Under the pieces are notes generated by a model, which worked only from the letters and a program-made list of their open reading frames with translations, ran no database searches and was not told where the DNA came from. DNA of 64,000 nt. Source: Marivirga sericea. GTDB lineage: Bacteria > Bacteroidota > Bacteroidia > Cytophagales > Cyclobacteriaceae. Where the stretch lies: positions 558,001 to 622,000 of the forward strand of contig NZ_FXAW01000001.1 in NCBI RefSeq assembly GCF_900177665.1, written 5' to 3'. Position 1 is the stretch's first letter; each line of letters begins with the position of its first letter. Below are positions 46,265 to 55,185 of this stretch, piece after piece. The translations under genes and the position numbers were made by a program.

Positions 46265-46634
46265 GCACGTCTTTTAAAATCAGAATAAAAGGAATCCACC
46301 ATATAAAGTCATTACTAATTAAAGTATATATAAATTCGAACGGAACTTTCCCTTGAAAATAATTAAAAAAGAAACCTATTGGCCCAAATATCTTGCCCAA
46401 AAAGCCCACCATAACTATAGGCCAGTGGCGATGTGGATCAGTTGATGCCCACCAGTAGCCTAAACCGTAGACGCCTATTACCATACCCATTCCCTGCCAA
46501 ACCATAGGATGATTGATTTTTTCCATCCCAACCAATTCAAAAAACTGTTGTGGAAACAGTACCACCCAAGCGCCCCATACTAGATTATAAATAGCTGCAA
46601 TTTTTAGAGTAGCTGTTTGATATTTTATTTTCAT
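46236..46634 (-). CDS. Small membrane protein upstream of the DoxX-like gene
   Basis: A 132-residue protein with about four helices (AAIYNLVWGAWVVLFPQQFF, GMGMVIGVYGLGYWWAS, GFLGKIFGPIGFFFNY, FIWWIPFILILKD). The ATG at 46634 is preferred to a TTG at 46640. The sequence FPQQFFELVGMEKINHPMVWQ and DPHRHWPIVMVGFLGK resembles an uncharacterised alkyl-hydroperoxidase-associated/DUF family seen beside DoxX genes, but I cannot name it firmly. It is first in a two-gene overlapping unit with the DoxX-like gene. Confidence 0.65.
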   Translation of the reverse strand: MKIKYQTATLKIAAIYNLVWGAWVVLFPQQFFELVGMEKINHPMVWQGMGMVIGVYGLGYWWASTDPHRHWPIVMVGFLGKIFGPIGFFFNYFQGKVPFEFIYTLISNDFIWWIPFILILKDVHVKTHWKLS

Positions 46635-46778
46635 GGCCAATCAACTTTTTAGTTTTGAAAATGTTGAGGGAATTAGTGTTTTTTATAATTGAATTAGAGA
46701 TAAGTTTTTTTAATTCCATTCGTTCAAACTATATTTACACCAAATTAAAGTGGTGATTTACACGATAAAGAGATTATT

Positions 46779-47363
46779 ATGAGATTTAAGTTTTTGGTTA
46801 TTTTTTCAATTCTTGTTTTTGCAATTCAGTTTGATGCTGAGTCGCAAGAAGATGCCAAATTATCAGATCAATATCAAAACATGATAGAGGGTAGCGAAAC
46901 TTTTGAAAAGTACAAAGTCATTCCTATCACTAAAGTGAATTCATTCGGTCAGATCATGAATGATACGATCAGCACTTTAAAGGAAAGCGTTTCTTCAGCT
47001 GAGAAAGCTAAAAGTAAGGCTGAAACGGAAAGGGATTCAGCTAAGTCTCAAATGAATAGTTTGAAAAGTGAATTGGAAGAAACACAAGCTATAGTTGATG
47101 AGATGCCATTTTTGGGTATTCCGATGTCAAAAACTACCTATAATATTGCGATGTGGAGTTTAGTAGTGATTTTAATTGGCGGTCTAGTCTTAGTATATAT
47201 AATGTTCTTGAATAGTTATCGAATGACGCGTCAGGCTAAAAAGGATAAGGAATTGGTCGATCAAGAGTTAGAAGACTTAAGAAAACGCTCTCATGATAAA
47301 CAAGTAAAGATCAAAAGGGAGCTACAGACTGCTCTAAACAAACTTGAAGAACAAAGACGATAA
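46779..47363 (+). CDS. Exported coiled-coil protein with one membrane helix, unknown
   Basis: A 194-residue protein: signal peptide (about 1-22, ending AESQ), a periplasmic segment (DQYQNMIEGSETFEKYKVIPITKVN), a coiled coil (about 65-110), a transmembrane helix (about 128-148, MWSLVVILIGGLVLVYIMFL) and a second, cytosolic coiled coil to the end. The order suggests a membrane-spanning strut or scaffold. Homologues in this phylum are sometimes labelled tRNA (guanine-N1)-methyltransferase; nothing here resembles that enzyme. It is monocistronic and ends at a terminator. Confidence 0.7.
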   Translation: MRFKFLVIFSILVFAIQFDAESQEDAKLSDQYQNMIEGSETFEKYKVIPITKVNSFGQIMNDTISTLKESVSSAEKAKSKAETERDSAKSQMNSLKSELEETQAIVDEMPFLGIPMSKTTYNIAMWSLVVILIGGLVLVYIMFLNSYRMTRQAKKDKELVDQELEDLRKRSHDKQVKIKRELQTALNKLEEQRR

Positions 47364-47444
47364 AATTCATACTAGCAGATAAAGACTATGAAGATAATTT
47401 CAGGGTCTACCTAGGGTAGCAAAAATTAGTTAATCAAATTTTGA

Positions 47445-47484
47445 AAACCACCTTCTAATGTGCATCATTGTAAGGTGGTTTTTT
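47445..47484 (+). terminator. Rho-independent terminator
   Basis: The stem AAACCACCTT / AAGGTGGTTT with a 17-nt loop is followed by TTTT. It closes the 46779 transcript, only 16 bp before the next gene's TTG start. Confidence 0.8.
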
Positions 47485-47500
47485 ATCTTTATAATATACG

Positions 47501-48424
47501 TTGAAGAAGGCATTACTGATTATTCTTAAACTGTTTGTAACAATAGTAGTGCTATTGTTCCTATATGAAAAAATCAGGGAAGATAAATTCGCTTTTATTT
47601 CCGCTTTTCAACTATTCACTGGTAGTCCTACTATAATAATTTTAGTTGTTTTTCTAATGCCTGCTAATTGGTTAATGGAAGTTCTAAAGTGGAAATATTC
47701 TATTCAGCCCATTACAAAAATCTCTATTTCTACTGCTTCAACTGGTGTTCTTGCAGGAGTAGCGTTAGGTTTCGTAACGCCTCATGCAGTAGGGGATTAC
47801 TTTGCAAAAGTTTTTTCGCTAACTCATCATAACCGCAAAAGAGCTTTGGGTCTTATTTTGATTTCAAGGATGATGCAAATGTTTCCGACCGCAATCTTTG
47901 GAATAATTTCTTTCTATATTTTTTCCAGAAGAAGCTTGTTTCAATACGATATTCCATTGACTTTTTCATACCCTGTTCTAAGCATCTTAGGAGGGCTGGT
48001 AGCAGCCCTTTTATTGATGGTTTTTCTGAATAGAAACCATCCAAGAATCCAAGATAATATCCATCCTTTTAAAAGTGTTGGAATCGAATTCTTAGGTATT
48101 TTGGCAGGACTATCTATTATACGATATGTGATTTTTAGCGTGCAGTTTTTATTACTGCTGTCAGTTTTAGGCTTAAAAATTAGTCTATTGATGCAGTTTA
48201 TGGGTGTAGCTTTCATGTTTTTAGCTAAATCAATTTTACCTACTTTTAATTTTTTGAGTGATTTAGGTATAAGGGAATTTAGTGTAGCGTTATTTTTTGA
48301 ATCAATGGGAGTAGAGGTGGCACCTATTATAGCTGCAGGCTTAATTCTATGGTTGATTAATATTGCGCTGCCTGCTCTCATTGGATTATTCTTTATTCCG
48401 CAACTTAAATTAAGAAACTCATGA
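47501..48424 (+). CDS. LPG_synthase_TM / UPF0104 membrane protein
   Basis: A 307-residue protein with seven or eight transmembrane helices and the pattern of the lysylphosphatidylglycerol-synthase TM (UPF0104) family: LKLFVTIVVLLFLYEKI, MPANWLMEVLKWKYSI, GVALGFVTPHAVGDYFAKVFSLTHHNRKRALGLILISR and the late FLAKSILPTFNFLSDLGIREFSV. Such proteins act as flippases or lipid-modifying membrane domains. The start is TTG at 47501 (no in-frame ATG fits, and a terminator ends just upstream). It overlaps the GT2 gene by 4 bp (ATGA), so a lipid-linked sugar pathway is likely. Confidence 0.85.
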   Translation: MKKALLIILKLFVTIVVLLFLYEKIREDKFAFISAFQLFTGSPTIIILVVFLMPANWLMEVLKWKYSIQPITKISISTASTGVLAGVALGFVTPHAVGDYFAKVFSLTHHNRKRALGLILISRMMQMFPTAIFGIISFYIFSRRSLFQYDIPLTFSYPVLSILGGLVAALLLMVFLNRNHPRIQDNIHPFKSVGIEFLGILAGLSIIRYVIFSVQFLLLLSVLGLKISLLMQFMGVAFMFLAKSILPTFNFLSDLGIREFSVALFFESMGVEVAPIIAAGLILWLINIALPALIGLFFIPQLKLRNS

Positions 48425-49545
48425 TTTTGGCTTTTTTCTCCATTGTCATTCTTTTCTATGCGGTAGCTCTGCTTTTTGCTGCTAAGATTTGGAGGAAATT
48501 ACCTGAATTAGATAGAAGTGGTGAACTAAAGTCGGTATCTATTGTGATTCCATTTCGAAATGAAAGTGATAACTTGGATAATTTGCTGCAAAGCATTTCT
48601 GAACTAGATTACCCGCATCAGTTATTAGAAGTAATACTCATTAATGATCATTCTGAGGATTCTTCTACAGCTATTATTAGTCCCTTTGAAGAGCATTTTG
48701 CTTTTAAACTAAGGGTTTTAAGCCTGCCCGTTGGTTTGCAAGGAAAGAAATCAGCAATTAGTATAGGAATACAGCATAGTAGTTCTGAAGTTATTTTAAC
48801 ATCAGATGCTGATTGTAGCTTTCCGAAAAATTGGGTGCGAACAATGCAAGCGCCATTTGAGATCGAACATATACAGTTGGTCAGTGGTGGTGTAGTATTT
48901 AAGACGAAACATTTTCTTGATCGGCTATTCCAAATGGAATTTGCACCTTTAATTGGTGTGGGTGCAGTTAGTATTGAGCTTGGAAATCCTACGATGGCTA
49001 ATGGAGCTAATCTTGCCTTCAGAAAATCTACTTTCGAAAAACTTGATCCCTATGCAGGTAATTTAGCTATACCTTCAGGGGACGATATATTTTTATTGAA
49101 AAGAATAAAAGCAGAATACCCTGATGGCGTCTTTTTCCAGAAGGAGTCAGTCGTAGAAACGCTAGCACCAAAAGATATCAGGTCTTTTTCTAAACAACGG
49201 AAAAGATGGGCTGCGAAATGGAGAGCTAGTTCAAGTTTGTTGGATAGTGTGCCGGCAATAGCGGTTTGGGCATTTCATTTGATGTACATCACAGCTGTTC
49301 TATACAGTTTTATTACAAATGAGTTTCTGATTCTGCTTCCGGTCATAGTTTTAAAAATTGTTTCTGAGGCTATTTTTATCGCTTCAATCTTAAAATCTCT
49401 AGGGAACACTTTCAAAATAGGAGTGTTTAGTATTTTACAGTTGATTTATAGCTTTTATGTAATCATATTTGGTTTATTAGCTAATTTTGGTAATTATACT
49501 TGGAAGGAAAGAAAATATAAAAGTAATGAACGAGCAGGAAATTGA
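48421..49545 (+). CDS. Membrane-bound GT2 family glycosyltransferase
   Basis: A 374-residue protein: an N-terminal helix, then SVSIVIPFRNESDNLDNLLQSI, the DxD motif TSDADCSFP, GANLAFRKSTFEKL, the acceptor-site GDDIFLLKRI and KQRKRWAAKW (the Q-x-x-R-W motif of processive GT2 enzymes), then two or three C-terminal helices. It transfers a sugar from a nucleotide donor to a lipid or polysaccharide acceptor at the inner membrane. It is coupled to the upstream flippase-like gene and overlaps the next small gene by 20 bp. A second GT2 with the same motif lies at 55182. Confidence 0.9.
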   Translation: MILAFFSIVILFYAVALLFAAKIWRKLPELDRSGELKSVSIVIPFRNESDNLDNLLQSISELDYPHQLLEVILINDHSEDSSTAIISPFEEHFAFKLRVLSLPVGLQGKKSAISIGIQHSSSEVILTSDADCSFPKNWVRTMQAPFEIEHIQLVSGGVVFKTKHFLDRLFQMEFAPLIGVGAVSIELGNPTMANGANLAFRKSTFEKLDPYAGNLAIPSGDDIFLLKRIKAEYPDGVFFQKESVVETLAPKDIRSFSKQRKRWAAKWRASSSLLDSVPAIAVWAFHLMYITAVLYSFITNEFLILLPVIVLKIVSEAIFIASILKSLGNTFKIGVFSILQLIYSFYVIIFGLLANFGNYTWKERKYKSNERAGN

Positions 49546-49780
49546 CCTTTTAGACGAGTTATACTTTGTACAATCATACGCAGAAGTTAAAAAAGCTTTA
49601 GATTGGCAAGATACGGTCCTACAAAAATATTTATTCGAGCTGACTAGAAAGGAATATATCAAAATGCTGATCAATCATGATGAAGAATATGATAAAGCTA
49701 GTGACTTTACTAGTATCCCTTGGAATGACTTATATTTTCTAGCAACTAAGAAAGGTCTGCTAGAGCATAACGGTTTTTAA
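49526..49780 (+). CDS. Small soluble protein downstream of GT2, unknown
   Basis: An 84-residue acidic protein from the ATG at 49526 (MNEQEIDLLDELYFVQSYAEVKKALDW). It begins inside the GT2 coding end, so it is translationally coupled. The rest is helical (VLQKYLFELTRKEYIKMLINHDEEYDK) with a WNDLYFLATKKGLLEHNGF end that looks like a small winged-helix-type tail. I recognise similar uncharacterised proteins next to GT2 genes in Bacteroidota but no function. The preferred start drops 13 upstream residues that read antisense-like sequence. Confidence 0.65.
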   Translation: MNEQEIDLLDELYFVQSYAEVKKALDWQDTVLQKYLFELTRKEYIKMLINHDEEYDKASDFTSIPWNDLYFLATKKGLLEHNGF

Positions 49781-49785
49781 ATGCG

Positions 49786-50157
49786 ATGATTATGAAAGTT
49801 AACATGAGATTTCCAGAAAGCTTAAGACCTTATTATCGGAAAGAACTAGAGGATTATTATGCTAATCTTAAATCCTATAACTTTCCAGTAGCTTGGCGGC
49901 ATTTAGAACGTGCTCATATTATCGGTCAGGCCTATCCGTATCAGCATTCATATGTTCACTGGATTATGCTGAAGTTTGGATTCAGAATTAAAAATTATAA
50001 AGAAGTTATTGGGCAAATCCCTAGGTTACTGGTTGGTGGAGTAAAATCTTTTGTAGGAAAAATACCAGCAGGTAATACTGGTGGTGCTAATGTTCCTCCC
50101 TTAAAAGCAATGGAAATTCCAGAAGACTTGAAATTGATTTTAGAAAAGGCTAAATAA
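49786..50157 (+). CDS. DUF3703 family protein
   Basis: A 123-residue protein. The middle block [49 protein letters not shown] and the later [25 protein letters not shown] match the DUF3703 pattern from memory. Function is unknown; the family is often encoded beside small membrane or metal-resistance genes. It lies 5 bp after the small acidic protein and 2 bp before the truncated ynfA, in the same operon. Confidence 0.8.
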   Translation: MIMKVNMRFPESLRPYYRKELEDYYANLKSYNFPVAWRHLERAHIIGQAYPYQHSYVHWIMLKFGFRIKNYKEVIGQIPRLLVGGVKSFVGKIPAGNTGGANVPPLKAMEIPEDLKLILEKAK

Positions 50158-50159
50158 GT

Positions 50160-50417
50160 ATGTTGACCTTTGTTAAATCCATCTCCTTATTTATTTTAGC
50201 TGGACTGTTCGAAATAGGAGGTGGCTATCTGGTTTGGCTAACCATTAGAGAAGAAAAGCCATGGTGGATTGGAGCTTTGGGTGGAATAATCCTGATAGGC
50301 TATGGTATTGTCGCTACATGGCAACCTGCAAATTTCGGTAGAGTATGCCAAGAGCCCCAGATAGTGAAGCACCACTGTAAAACTCATAGTCTTCTTTTTC
50401 GATCCAATCATAGTTAA
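50160..50417 (+). pseudogene. ynfA: Truncated YnfA/UPF0060 membrane protein
   Basis: Residues 1-60 match YnfA well ([33 protein letters not shown]...[15 protein letters not shown]). YnfA proteins are about 108 residues and continue AAYGG... with two more helices. Here the frame instead runs into [23 protein letters not shown] and stops at 85, and that tail is antisense to another truncated gene. The last two helices are missing, so the protein is probably non-functional. Confidence 0.8.
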
Positions 50418-50607
50418 ACATAAATTTTAGAAGAAAATCATCAATTAAGGTATTAGGATATAACCGGACTTCCGGTCTGAATTTATTGCTAAACTCATAT
50501 GCATATGCTACTTGTCCGCTATTTGGTGATTGATGAAAACTAACAATCGATTGAGATAATGATAGGAAAGGTAGAATTAGTAGGGCTAAAGTGTAAATAA
50601 ATTTCAT
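50314..50607 (-). pseudogene. Truncated outer-membrane protein gene
   Basis: A 97-residue frame with a signal peptide (MKFIYTLALLILPFLSLSQ) and amphipathic strands ([57 protein letters not shown]), the beginning of an outer-membrane barrel. The frame ends in NLQVAM, which is the antisense of the conserved YnfA block ATWQPANF. Its natural C-terminal half is therefore missing. It converges with the truncated ynfA on the same junction near 50336-50350. Confidence 0.65.
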
Positions 50608-50647
50608 AATGCTTTTTTTGGTTTAAGATTGAAGTTTAGTAGAGATT

Positions 50648-50679
50648 ATTTGAACTGAAACCATAGTTCCAGTTCAAAT
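50648..50679 (-). terminator. Inverted repeat, probable terminator of the metalloprotease gene
   Basis: A perfect 10-bp stem ATTTGAACTG / CAGTTCAAAT with a 12-nt loop lies 18 bp after the stop of the minus-strand gene that ends at 50697. The following run is only moderately T-rich, so termination is plausible but not certain. Confidence 0.5.
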
Positions 50680-50696
50680 ATTTTGTTAGATAATAG

Positions 50697-53141
50697 TTAA
50701 TAATCGCAACTTCCAATAGGACTACCAGGAGGTAATGATGGAATAGGAGCAACATTATATTCCTTAGGTGAATCCATAAAAATACTAATTTGGGTTACTA
50801 TCATTTGATTATGAGATTTTTTCAAATCGCTAACTCTTCCACTAACTTTTACAAGCCTGTTGGAAATCTCAGTTAAAGCAGACATGAGTTGGGCTCTTGC
50901 CAATGCGGACAGATTTCCATTTTGGATAGTTTTCATAAGGTGATTTACGAAAACAGATTGAGTAGTAAGTTGTATGGCTTCATAATAACTATTGCTCACC
51001 TTTTGATTAAATAAAATGTCTTCAAAAATCTCAAGTGTTTCCTGAATGCCTGGGTATTTGATATCTCTAGCATGATATTCAACTAGCCTATTCAGTCTTT
51101 GTGGATGCATTACCAATTCAAAAACCATTGAGGCTCCTTGCTCTGCAGCTCCGATCGCATCAAATGTTACCCCAGTCTTGCCGCTTAGTAATTCTCTATT
51201 GTCATAATAACCTAAAGGTCTAGGATATAAAGTATTCAATAACTGCTCAGGTAGTGCCAAATTCTCTGCTTTTACAGAATTGGCTAAGCTGGTAGCTGCT
51301 TCAATTTGCCATTCAGCAGGCACAATACTCATCTTTTTTAAATTATCGCCTTTCACTTTGTAAGAATAATCTAAACCGCCAATCAATTTAACAGTGGCTT
51401 CTGCTTGATAGCGATGCAGGAAATATATAGGAATTAGCGCTTCCTGAATTTGAGCTAAAGGACGATTATCTTGAATCACATTTTTGCCAAATTTGGAAAT
51501 TGCTTTTTGTCTAACATGCAGCAAATGGTTAAGCTGGACCGCTGCATCTTTTCCATTATCCCATAAGTGCGCATAAGGATGTGCACCACCTGTGGCTCTG
51601 GCATCTCTATCCGAAATAAAGGTTAAACCTTTGCTATTTGCTTCTTTCAAAATACCGGTTAGATAGTCTTGCTCATTTGTTTCACTTGGAATCTCCTCAT
51701 AACCATATCGGATCGCATACTTATCCCAACTCCCTATATTTTCAGAATAGGCATTTTTTAGACTGATGTTACCTTTTTCATCCAGCTCAATTGTAGGATG
51801 AGGATAATCCATTACAGAAGCATCGTTTTCAGTACTAGAAGCGTAGGAGTGAGCTAAGCCCAAGGTATGACCGATTTCATGTGCGGAAAGTTGTCTTAGC
51901 CTAGCTAAGGCCATTTTTTCCATAGCGTTGCTTCCTTCAGCATTATCGTAGGGTGCTAAAAGTCCTTCAGCAATCAAAAAGTCTTGTCTTACCCTTAACG
52001 AACCTAAGCTGACATGCCCTTTGATAATTTCTCCAGTTCTGGGATCTGTGACACTTGCTCCATAGCTCCAGCCCCGTGAGGAACGATGCACCCACTGAAT
52101 AACATTATATCGAATATCTAAAGGATCTGCATCTTCTGGTAAGATTTTAACTTGAAATGCATTTTCATATCCTGCTGCTTCAAATGCTTGGTTCCACCAT
52201 TTAGCACCATCTACTAATGCTGAGCGGACTGGTTCTGGAGTTCCGGGGTCTATATAGTAGATAATCGGCTCAACAGCTTCACTTGTCTTAGCTGTTGGAT
52301 CTTTCTTTTGTAATCTGTGTCGATTAATTAATCTTTGATTAATATCTTCTTGAATAGGAACTGCATAATCTTTGTAGGTTGTACCAAAATAACCTGCTCT
52401 TGGATCAAACTTTCTCGGTTGAAAATTATCATCTGGTAATTGCACAAAGGAGTGATGTTGACGAACTGTGATATTATCTGCATCTGGACTAACAGAATAA
52501 ATTTCTCGACCTTTTGCTTCTCCTTTAAATGAAATCCAAAAATCTAATTCCGAATTTTCTGGAAAGTTTTTAGACCCCTCAATATTGAATACAGAACGAT
52601 CTTTGTCTAAACTATAAGAACCTTCTTTTGATTGCTTCAATCTTTGACCTACACCATGTGCATCTCTTATGAAGAAGTCAGTGGCATCTACTAAATGAGC
52701 CCAGTCACTCGATGCTTCGATTTCAAAACCATGCAGAATAGAATGAGCAAATGCGTCTTTTACGGCTTTTTTCTCCGCTGCATTATCAGAGTTGGCTCTA
52801 AATTTATAATTAGGCTCAAACATCATGATTTTATTTCCGATTTTCTCAAATTTAATGATCTTGGAATTACCAATTTGTCCTCTATCAAGACCGATATCAT
52901 TAGAACCTAACCCAGCAGAAAGATAGCTTACATAAATAAGGTCTTCATTTAATTTATCTATTTCGAGATAAATTTTGCCTTTTTCTGCATCCCAATAGTA
53001 ATTCATAAATCCACTGAATTTTTCTTTACCTGAGATCAGTTTGTTGAATTTGGATAATTCAGGTTCGGTACTCTGATTATTTTTCAAAGCATTGCAGGAA
53101 ACGGAAAAAAGGAGAATAAAAATGTATAAATACTGCTTCAT
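50697..53141 (-). CDS. Lipoprotein zinc-dependent metalloprotease (DUF5117/DUF5118 family)
   Basis: An 814-residue lipoprotein (lipobox FSVSC, Cys16). The zinc motif is H420-E-I-G-H-T-L-G-L-A-H430 with SVMDYP as the metzincin-like turn. The hallmark DUF5117 region reads IIYYIDPGTPEPVRSALVDGAKWWNQAF and VTDPRTGEIIKGHV, collinear with the 13232-15685 protein. It differs from that paralogue in being lipid-anchored rather than cleaved, and in ending with a cysteine-containing tail (PPGSPIGSCDY). The substrate is unknown. It is transcribed alone and divergent from the phosphatase operon. Confidence 0.92.
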   Translation of the reverse strand: MKQYLYIFILLFSVSCNALKNNQSTEPELSKFNKLISGKEKFSGFMNYYWDAEKGKIYLEIDKLNEDLIYVSYLSAGLGSNDIGLDRGQIGNSKIIKFEKIGNKIMMFEPNYKFRANSDNAAEKKAVKDAFAHSILHGFEIEASSDWAHLVDATDFFIRDAHGVGQRLKQSKEGSYSLDKDRSVFNIEGSKNFPENSELDFWISFKGEAKGREIYSVSPDADNITVRQHHSFVQLPDDNFQPRKFDPRAGYFGTTYKDYAVPIQEDINQRLINRHRLQKKDPTAKTSEAVEPIIYYIDPGTPEPVRSALVDGAKWWNQAFEAAGYENAFQVKILPEDADPLDIRYNVIQWVHRSSRGWSYGASVTDPRTGEIIKGHVSLGSLRVRQDFLIAEGLLAPYDNAEGSNAMEKMALARLRQLSAHEIGHTLGLAHSYASSTENDASVMDYPHPTIELDEKGNISLKNAYSENIGSWDKYAIRYGYEEIPSETNEQDYLTGILKEANSKGLTFISDRDARATGGAHPYAHLWDNGKDAAVQLNHLLHVRQKAISKFGKNVIQDNRPLAQIQEALIPIYFLHRYQAEATVKLIGGLDYSYKVKGDNLKKMSIVPAEWQIEAATSLANSVKAENLALPEQLLNTLYPRPLGYYDNRELLSGKTGVTFDAIGAAEQGASMVFELVMHPQRLNRLVEYHARDIKYPGIQETLEIFEDILFNQKVSNSYYEAIQLTTQSVFVNHLMKTIQNGNLSALARAQLMSALTEISNRLVKVSGRVSDLKKSHNQMIVTQISIFMDSPKEYNVAPIPSLPPGSPIGSCDY

Positions 53142-53321
53142 TGTTTTTTGTTTTTCTGATTTCCTGAAAGATAATTAATTATCTAGGAAATTTCAGACAT
53201 AATTCCTTAGATGGTTAGTGTTAACTATTTCTAAATGTTTCCTATCATTTAATAAGGTTGGTTTATTCGAGATAAGCGTTTTCCTTTTCTCGATTCTAAT
53301 CCTTAACTTCACATTTTACTT

Positions 53322-54554
53322 ATGGATACTGCATTCAAAATAGCGAACCGATATGAGCTCAAAGAACTTGAGCTAAATGCATTGCTGGAAATCACCCAAG
53401 CAATAAATGAGAATTTGCCCGAAAAATCCTTATATAAAATTTACAATTTCACCTTGAGAGCCAATCTCAAATTGGGAAAATTGATGTTACTGGTTAAGGA
53501 AAAGAATAATTGGGAACAGAAATTAGCTTTTGGTACTCGTGAAGATTATCAAACGACTGGTGCCAGTGCTCATCAATTGGTGGAAAAAAGAAAGATTTTA
53601 TTTCCTTCAGATTTAGTTGACTCTCCTTTTGAAGAATTTGATGTTGCTATACCAGTTTTTCATAAGGATGAGCTCTTGGCAATTGTTTTCTTAGGGGGTG
53701 TAGCTAATGCTGAAGAAAAGGAGTTAATAGAAAACCATTTGAATTTTATTCAAGCATTGACTAATATTATTATGGTAGCCATTGAAAATAAGAAAATGGC
53801 TAGAGAAAGATTAGAACAAGAAGTCTATGATAAGGAGATGGAAATTGCTAAGAAAGTTCAGCAACTGCTATTCCCTAAATCTTTACCTGATAAAAGTAAT
53901 TTTATAATTGACGCACATTACTCTCCTCATCATACAGTGGGTGGCGATTACTACGATTGGATAGCAGTAGATGACCACAAGAAAATAGTTTGCATAGCTG
54001 ATGTATCCGGAAAAGGCGTTCCTGCGGCACTTCTCATGTCCAATTTCCAAGCATCATTACGAACCTTATTAAGAAAAACTATTGACTTGGAAGAGGTTAT
54101 TCATGATTTGAATCATCAGGTTTTTGAAAGTGCTAATGGAGAGAATTTTATCACCTTTTTCATTGCCTTGATTGATTTGAAAGAAAAAGAACTCACATAT
54201 GTCAATGCAGGGCATAACCCCCCATTTTTGGTTTCTTCTGATGGGTCTATCGAAAAATTGGATAAAGGAACTTTGGTTCTCGGTGCTCTTAAAGAAATCC
54301 CCTTTCTAGAGATAGGAACACTGAAAATTACAGAACCACAAACACTTTTGCTATATACTGATGGCTTAACGGAAGCTTTCAATGAGGACGAAGAGGAGTT
54401 TGGGCCAGAAAGAGTGATGGAGATTCTGAGTAAGTACATTTCTGCCACACCTCAAGCAATACTAGCTGCAATACTAAAGGAGATTGATGCTTTTATTGGA
54501 AAGAGAGCTTTGTCCGATGATATTACCCTTCTAGCGTGTAAGTATCATGTTTGA
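53322..54554 (+). CDS. SpoIIE-type PP2C phosphatase with GAF-like sensor domain
   Basis: A 410-residue cytosolic protein. Residues about 15-165 form a GAF-like domain (LLEITQAINENLPEKSLYKIYNFTLRANL...AIPVFHKDELLAIVFLG). A coiled linker (EQEVYDKEMEIAKKVQQLLFPKSLP) leads to the SpoIIE/RsbU phosphatase: HHTVGGDYYDW, CIADVSGKGVPAALLMS, VNAGHNPPFL, LYTDGLTEAFN and LSDDITLL, with the metal-binding aspartates present. Such phosphatases act on STAS/SiaC-like switch proteins. It is the first gene of a five-gene overlapping operon (8-bp overlap with the deacetylase). It could be the missing SiaA-like partner of the SiaB/SiaC pair at 26 kb, but that is a guess. Confidence 0.9.
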   Translation: MDTAFKIANRYELKELELNALLEITQAINENLPEKSLYKIYNFTLRANLKLGKLMLLVKEKNNWEQKLAFGTREDYQTTGASAHQLVEKRKILFPSDLVDSPFEEFDVAIPVFHKDELLAIVFLGGVANAEEKELIENHLNFIQALTNIIMVAIENKKMARERLEQEVYDKEMEIAKKVQQLLFPKSLPDKSNFIIDAHYSPHHTVGGDYYDWIAVDDHKKIVCIADVSGKGVPAALLMSNFQASLRTLLRKTIDLEEVIHDLNHQVFESANGENFITFFIALIDLKEKELTYVNAGHNPPFLVSSDGSIEKLDKGTLVLGALKEIPFLEIGTLKITEPQTLLLYTDGLTEAFNEDEEEFGPERVMEILSKYISATPQAILAAILKEIDAFIGKRALSDDITLLACKYHV

Positions 54555-55185
54555 TTATGCGTGGTACAAAACTCCTCAAATAATACAACGTTTTTTTCCT
54601 TCTTTATTATGGAAAGTAGACTCAGAAGATAAAGTCATTTATCTAACTTTTGATGACGGGCCGATTCCTGAATTAACCATTCAGATTTTAGAAATATTGA
54701 AGGAGTTTGACGCAGAAGCCACTTTTTTTTGTGTTGGTGATAATATTAGGAAGTATCCTAAAATCTTTCAATCAATATTAAATAGCAGGCATAGTGTCGG
54801 GAATCATACCTATCATCACATGAAGGCATGGAAATCGTCAAATCAAGACTATCTGGCTAATGTAGATCTGTGTCAGCAGGAGATTGAAAAGCATATTTCT
54901 CCAGATAGAAAGCTTTTCAGGTTTCCTTATGGCCAGTTTAATTTTCAACTTATTCGTACCCTTAAGACAATGGGTTTTGAACTTGTGATGTGGGATGTGC
55001 TCTCAAAAGACTACAACATCTCAATATCAGCAGATACTATACTCGAGAAGAGCATCCAAAACTCATTGAACGGTAGTATTATAGTGTTTCATGATAATGT
55101 AAAAGCCAAAGATAAAATATTGCAATTCCTACCTTTGTATCTCAAGTATTTTTCCGATATTGGATACAAATTTAAAAAACTATGA
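54547..55185 (+). CDS. Polysaccharide deacetylase (NodB-type, CE4)
   Basis: A 212-residue protein with all CE4 motifs: TFDDGP (catalytic and metal Asp), GNHTYHH (metal His), RFPYGQ and a late IIVFHD. There is no signal peptide, so it is either cytosolic or peripheral. It would remove N-acetyl groups from a sugar polymer or from a lipid-linked sugar. It overlaps the phosphatase by 8 bp and the GT2 by 4 bp. GT2 plus deacetylase pairing recalls exopolysaccharide or lipid-glycan synthesis. Confidence 0.9.
   Translation: MFDYAWYKTPQIIQRFFPSLLWKVDSEDKVIYLTFDDGPIPELTIQILEILKEFDAEATFFCVGDNIRKYPKIFQSILNSRHSVGNHTYHHMKAWKSSNQDYLANVDLCQQEIEKHISPDRKLFRFPYGQFNFQLIRTLKTMGFELVMWDVLSKDYNISISADTILEKSIQNSLNGSIIVFHDNVKAKDKILQFLPLYLKYFSDIGYKFKKL

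Noticed and set aside
47941-48381. 146-codon antisense frame inside the flippase-like gene
   Set aside because: It is a shadow of a clear membrane-protein gene on the plus strand and has no family resemblance or promoter.
54116-54448. 110-codon antisense frame in the SpoIIE phosphatase gene
   Set aside because: It is a shadow of the conserved phosphatase motifs on the plus strand.
53322-54554. SiaA-type phosphatase as a definite partner of SiaB/SiaC at 26 kb
   Set aside because: The domain type fits but it has a GAF-like rather than membrane/HAMP sensor, lies 26 kb away and belongs to another operon; kept only as a possibility.
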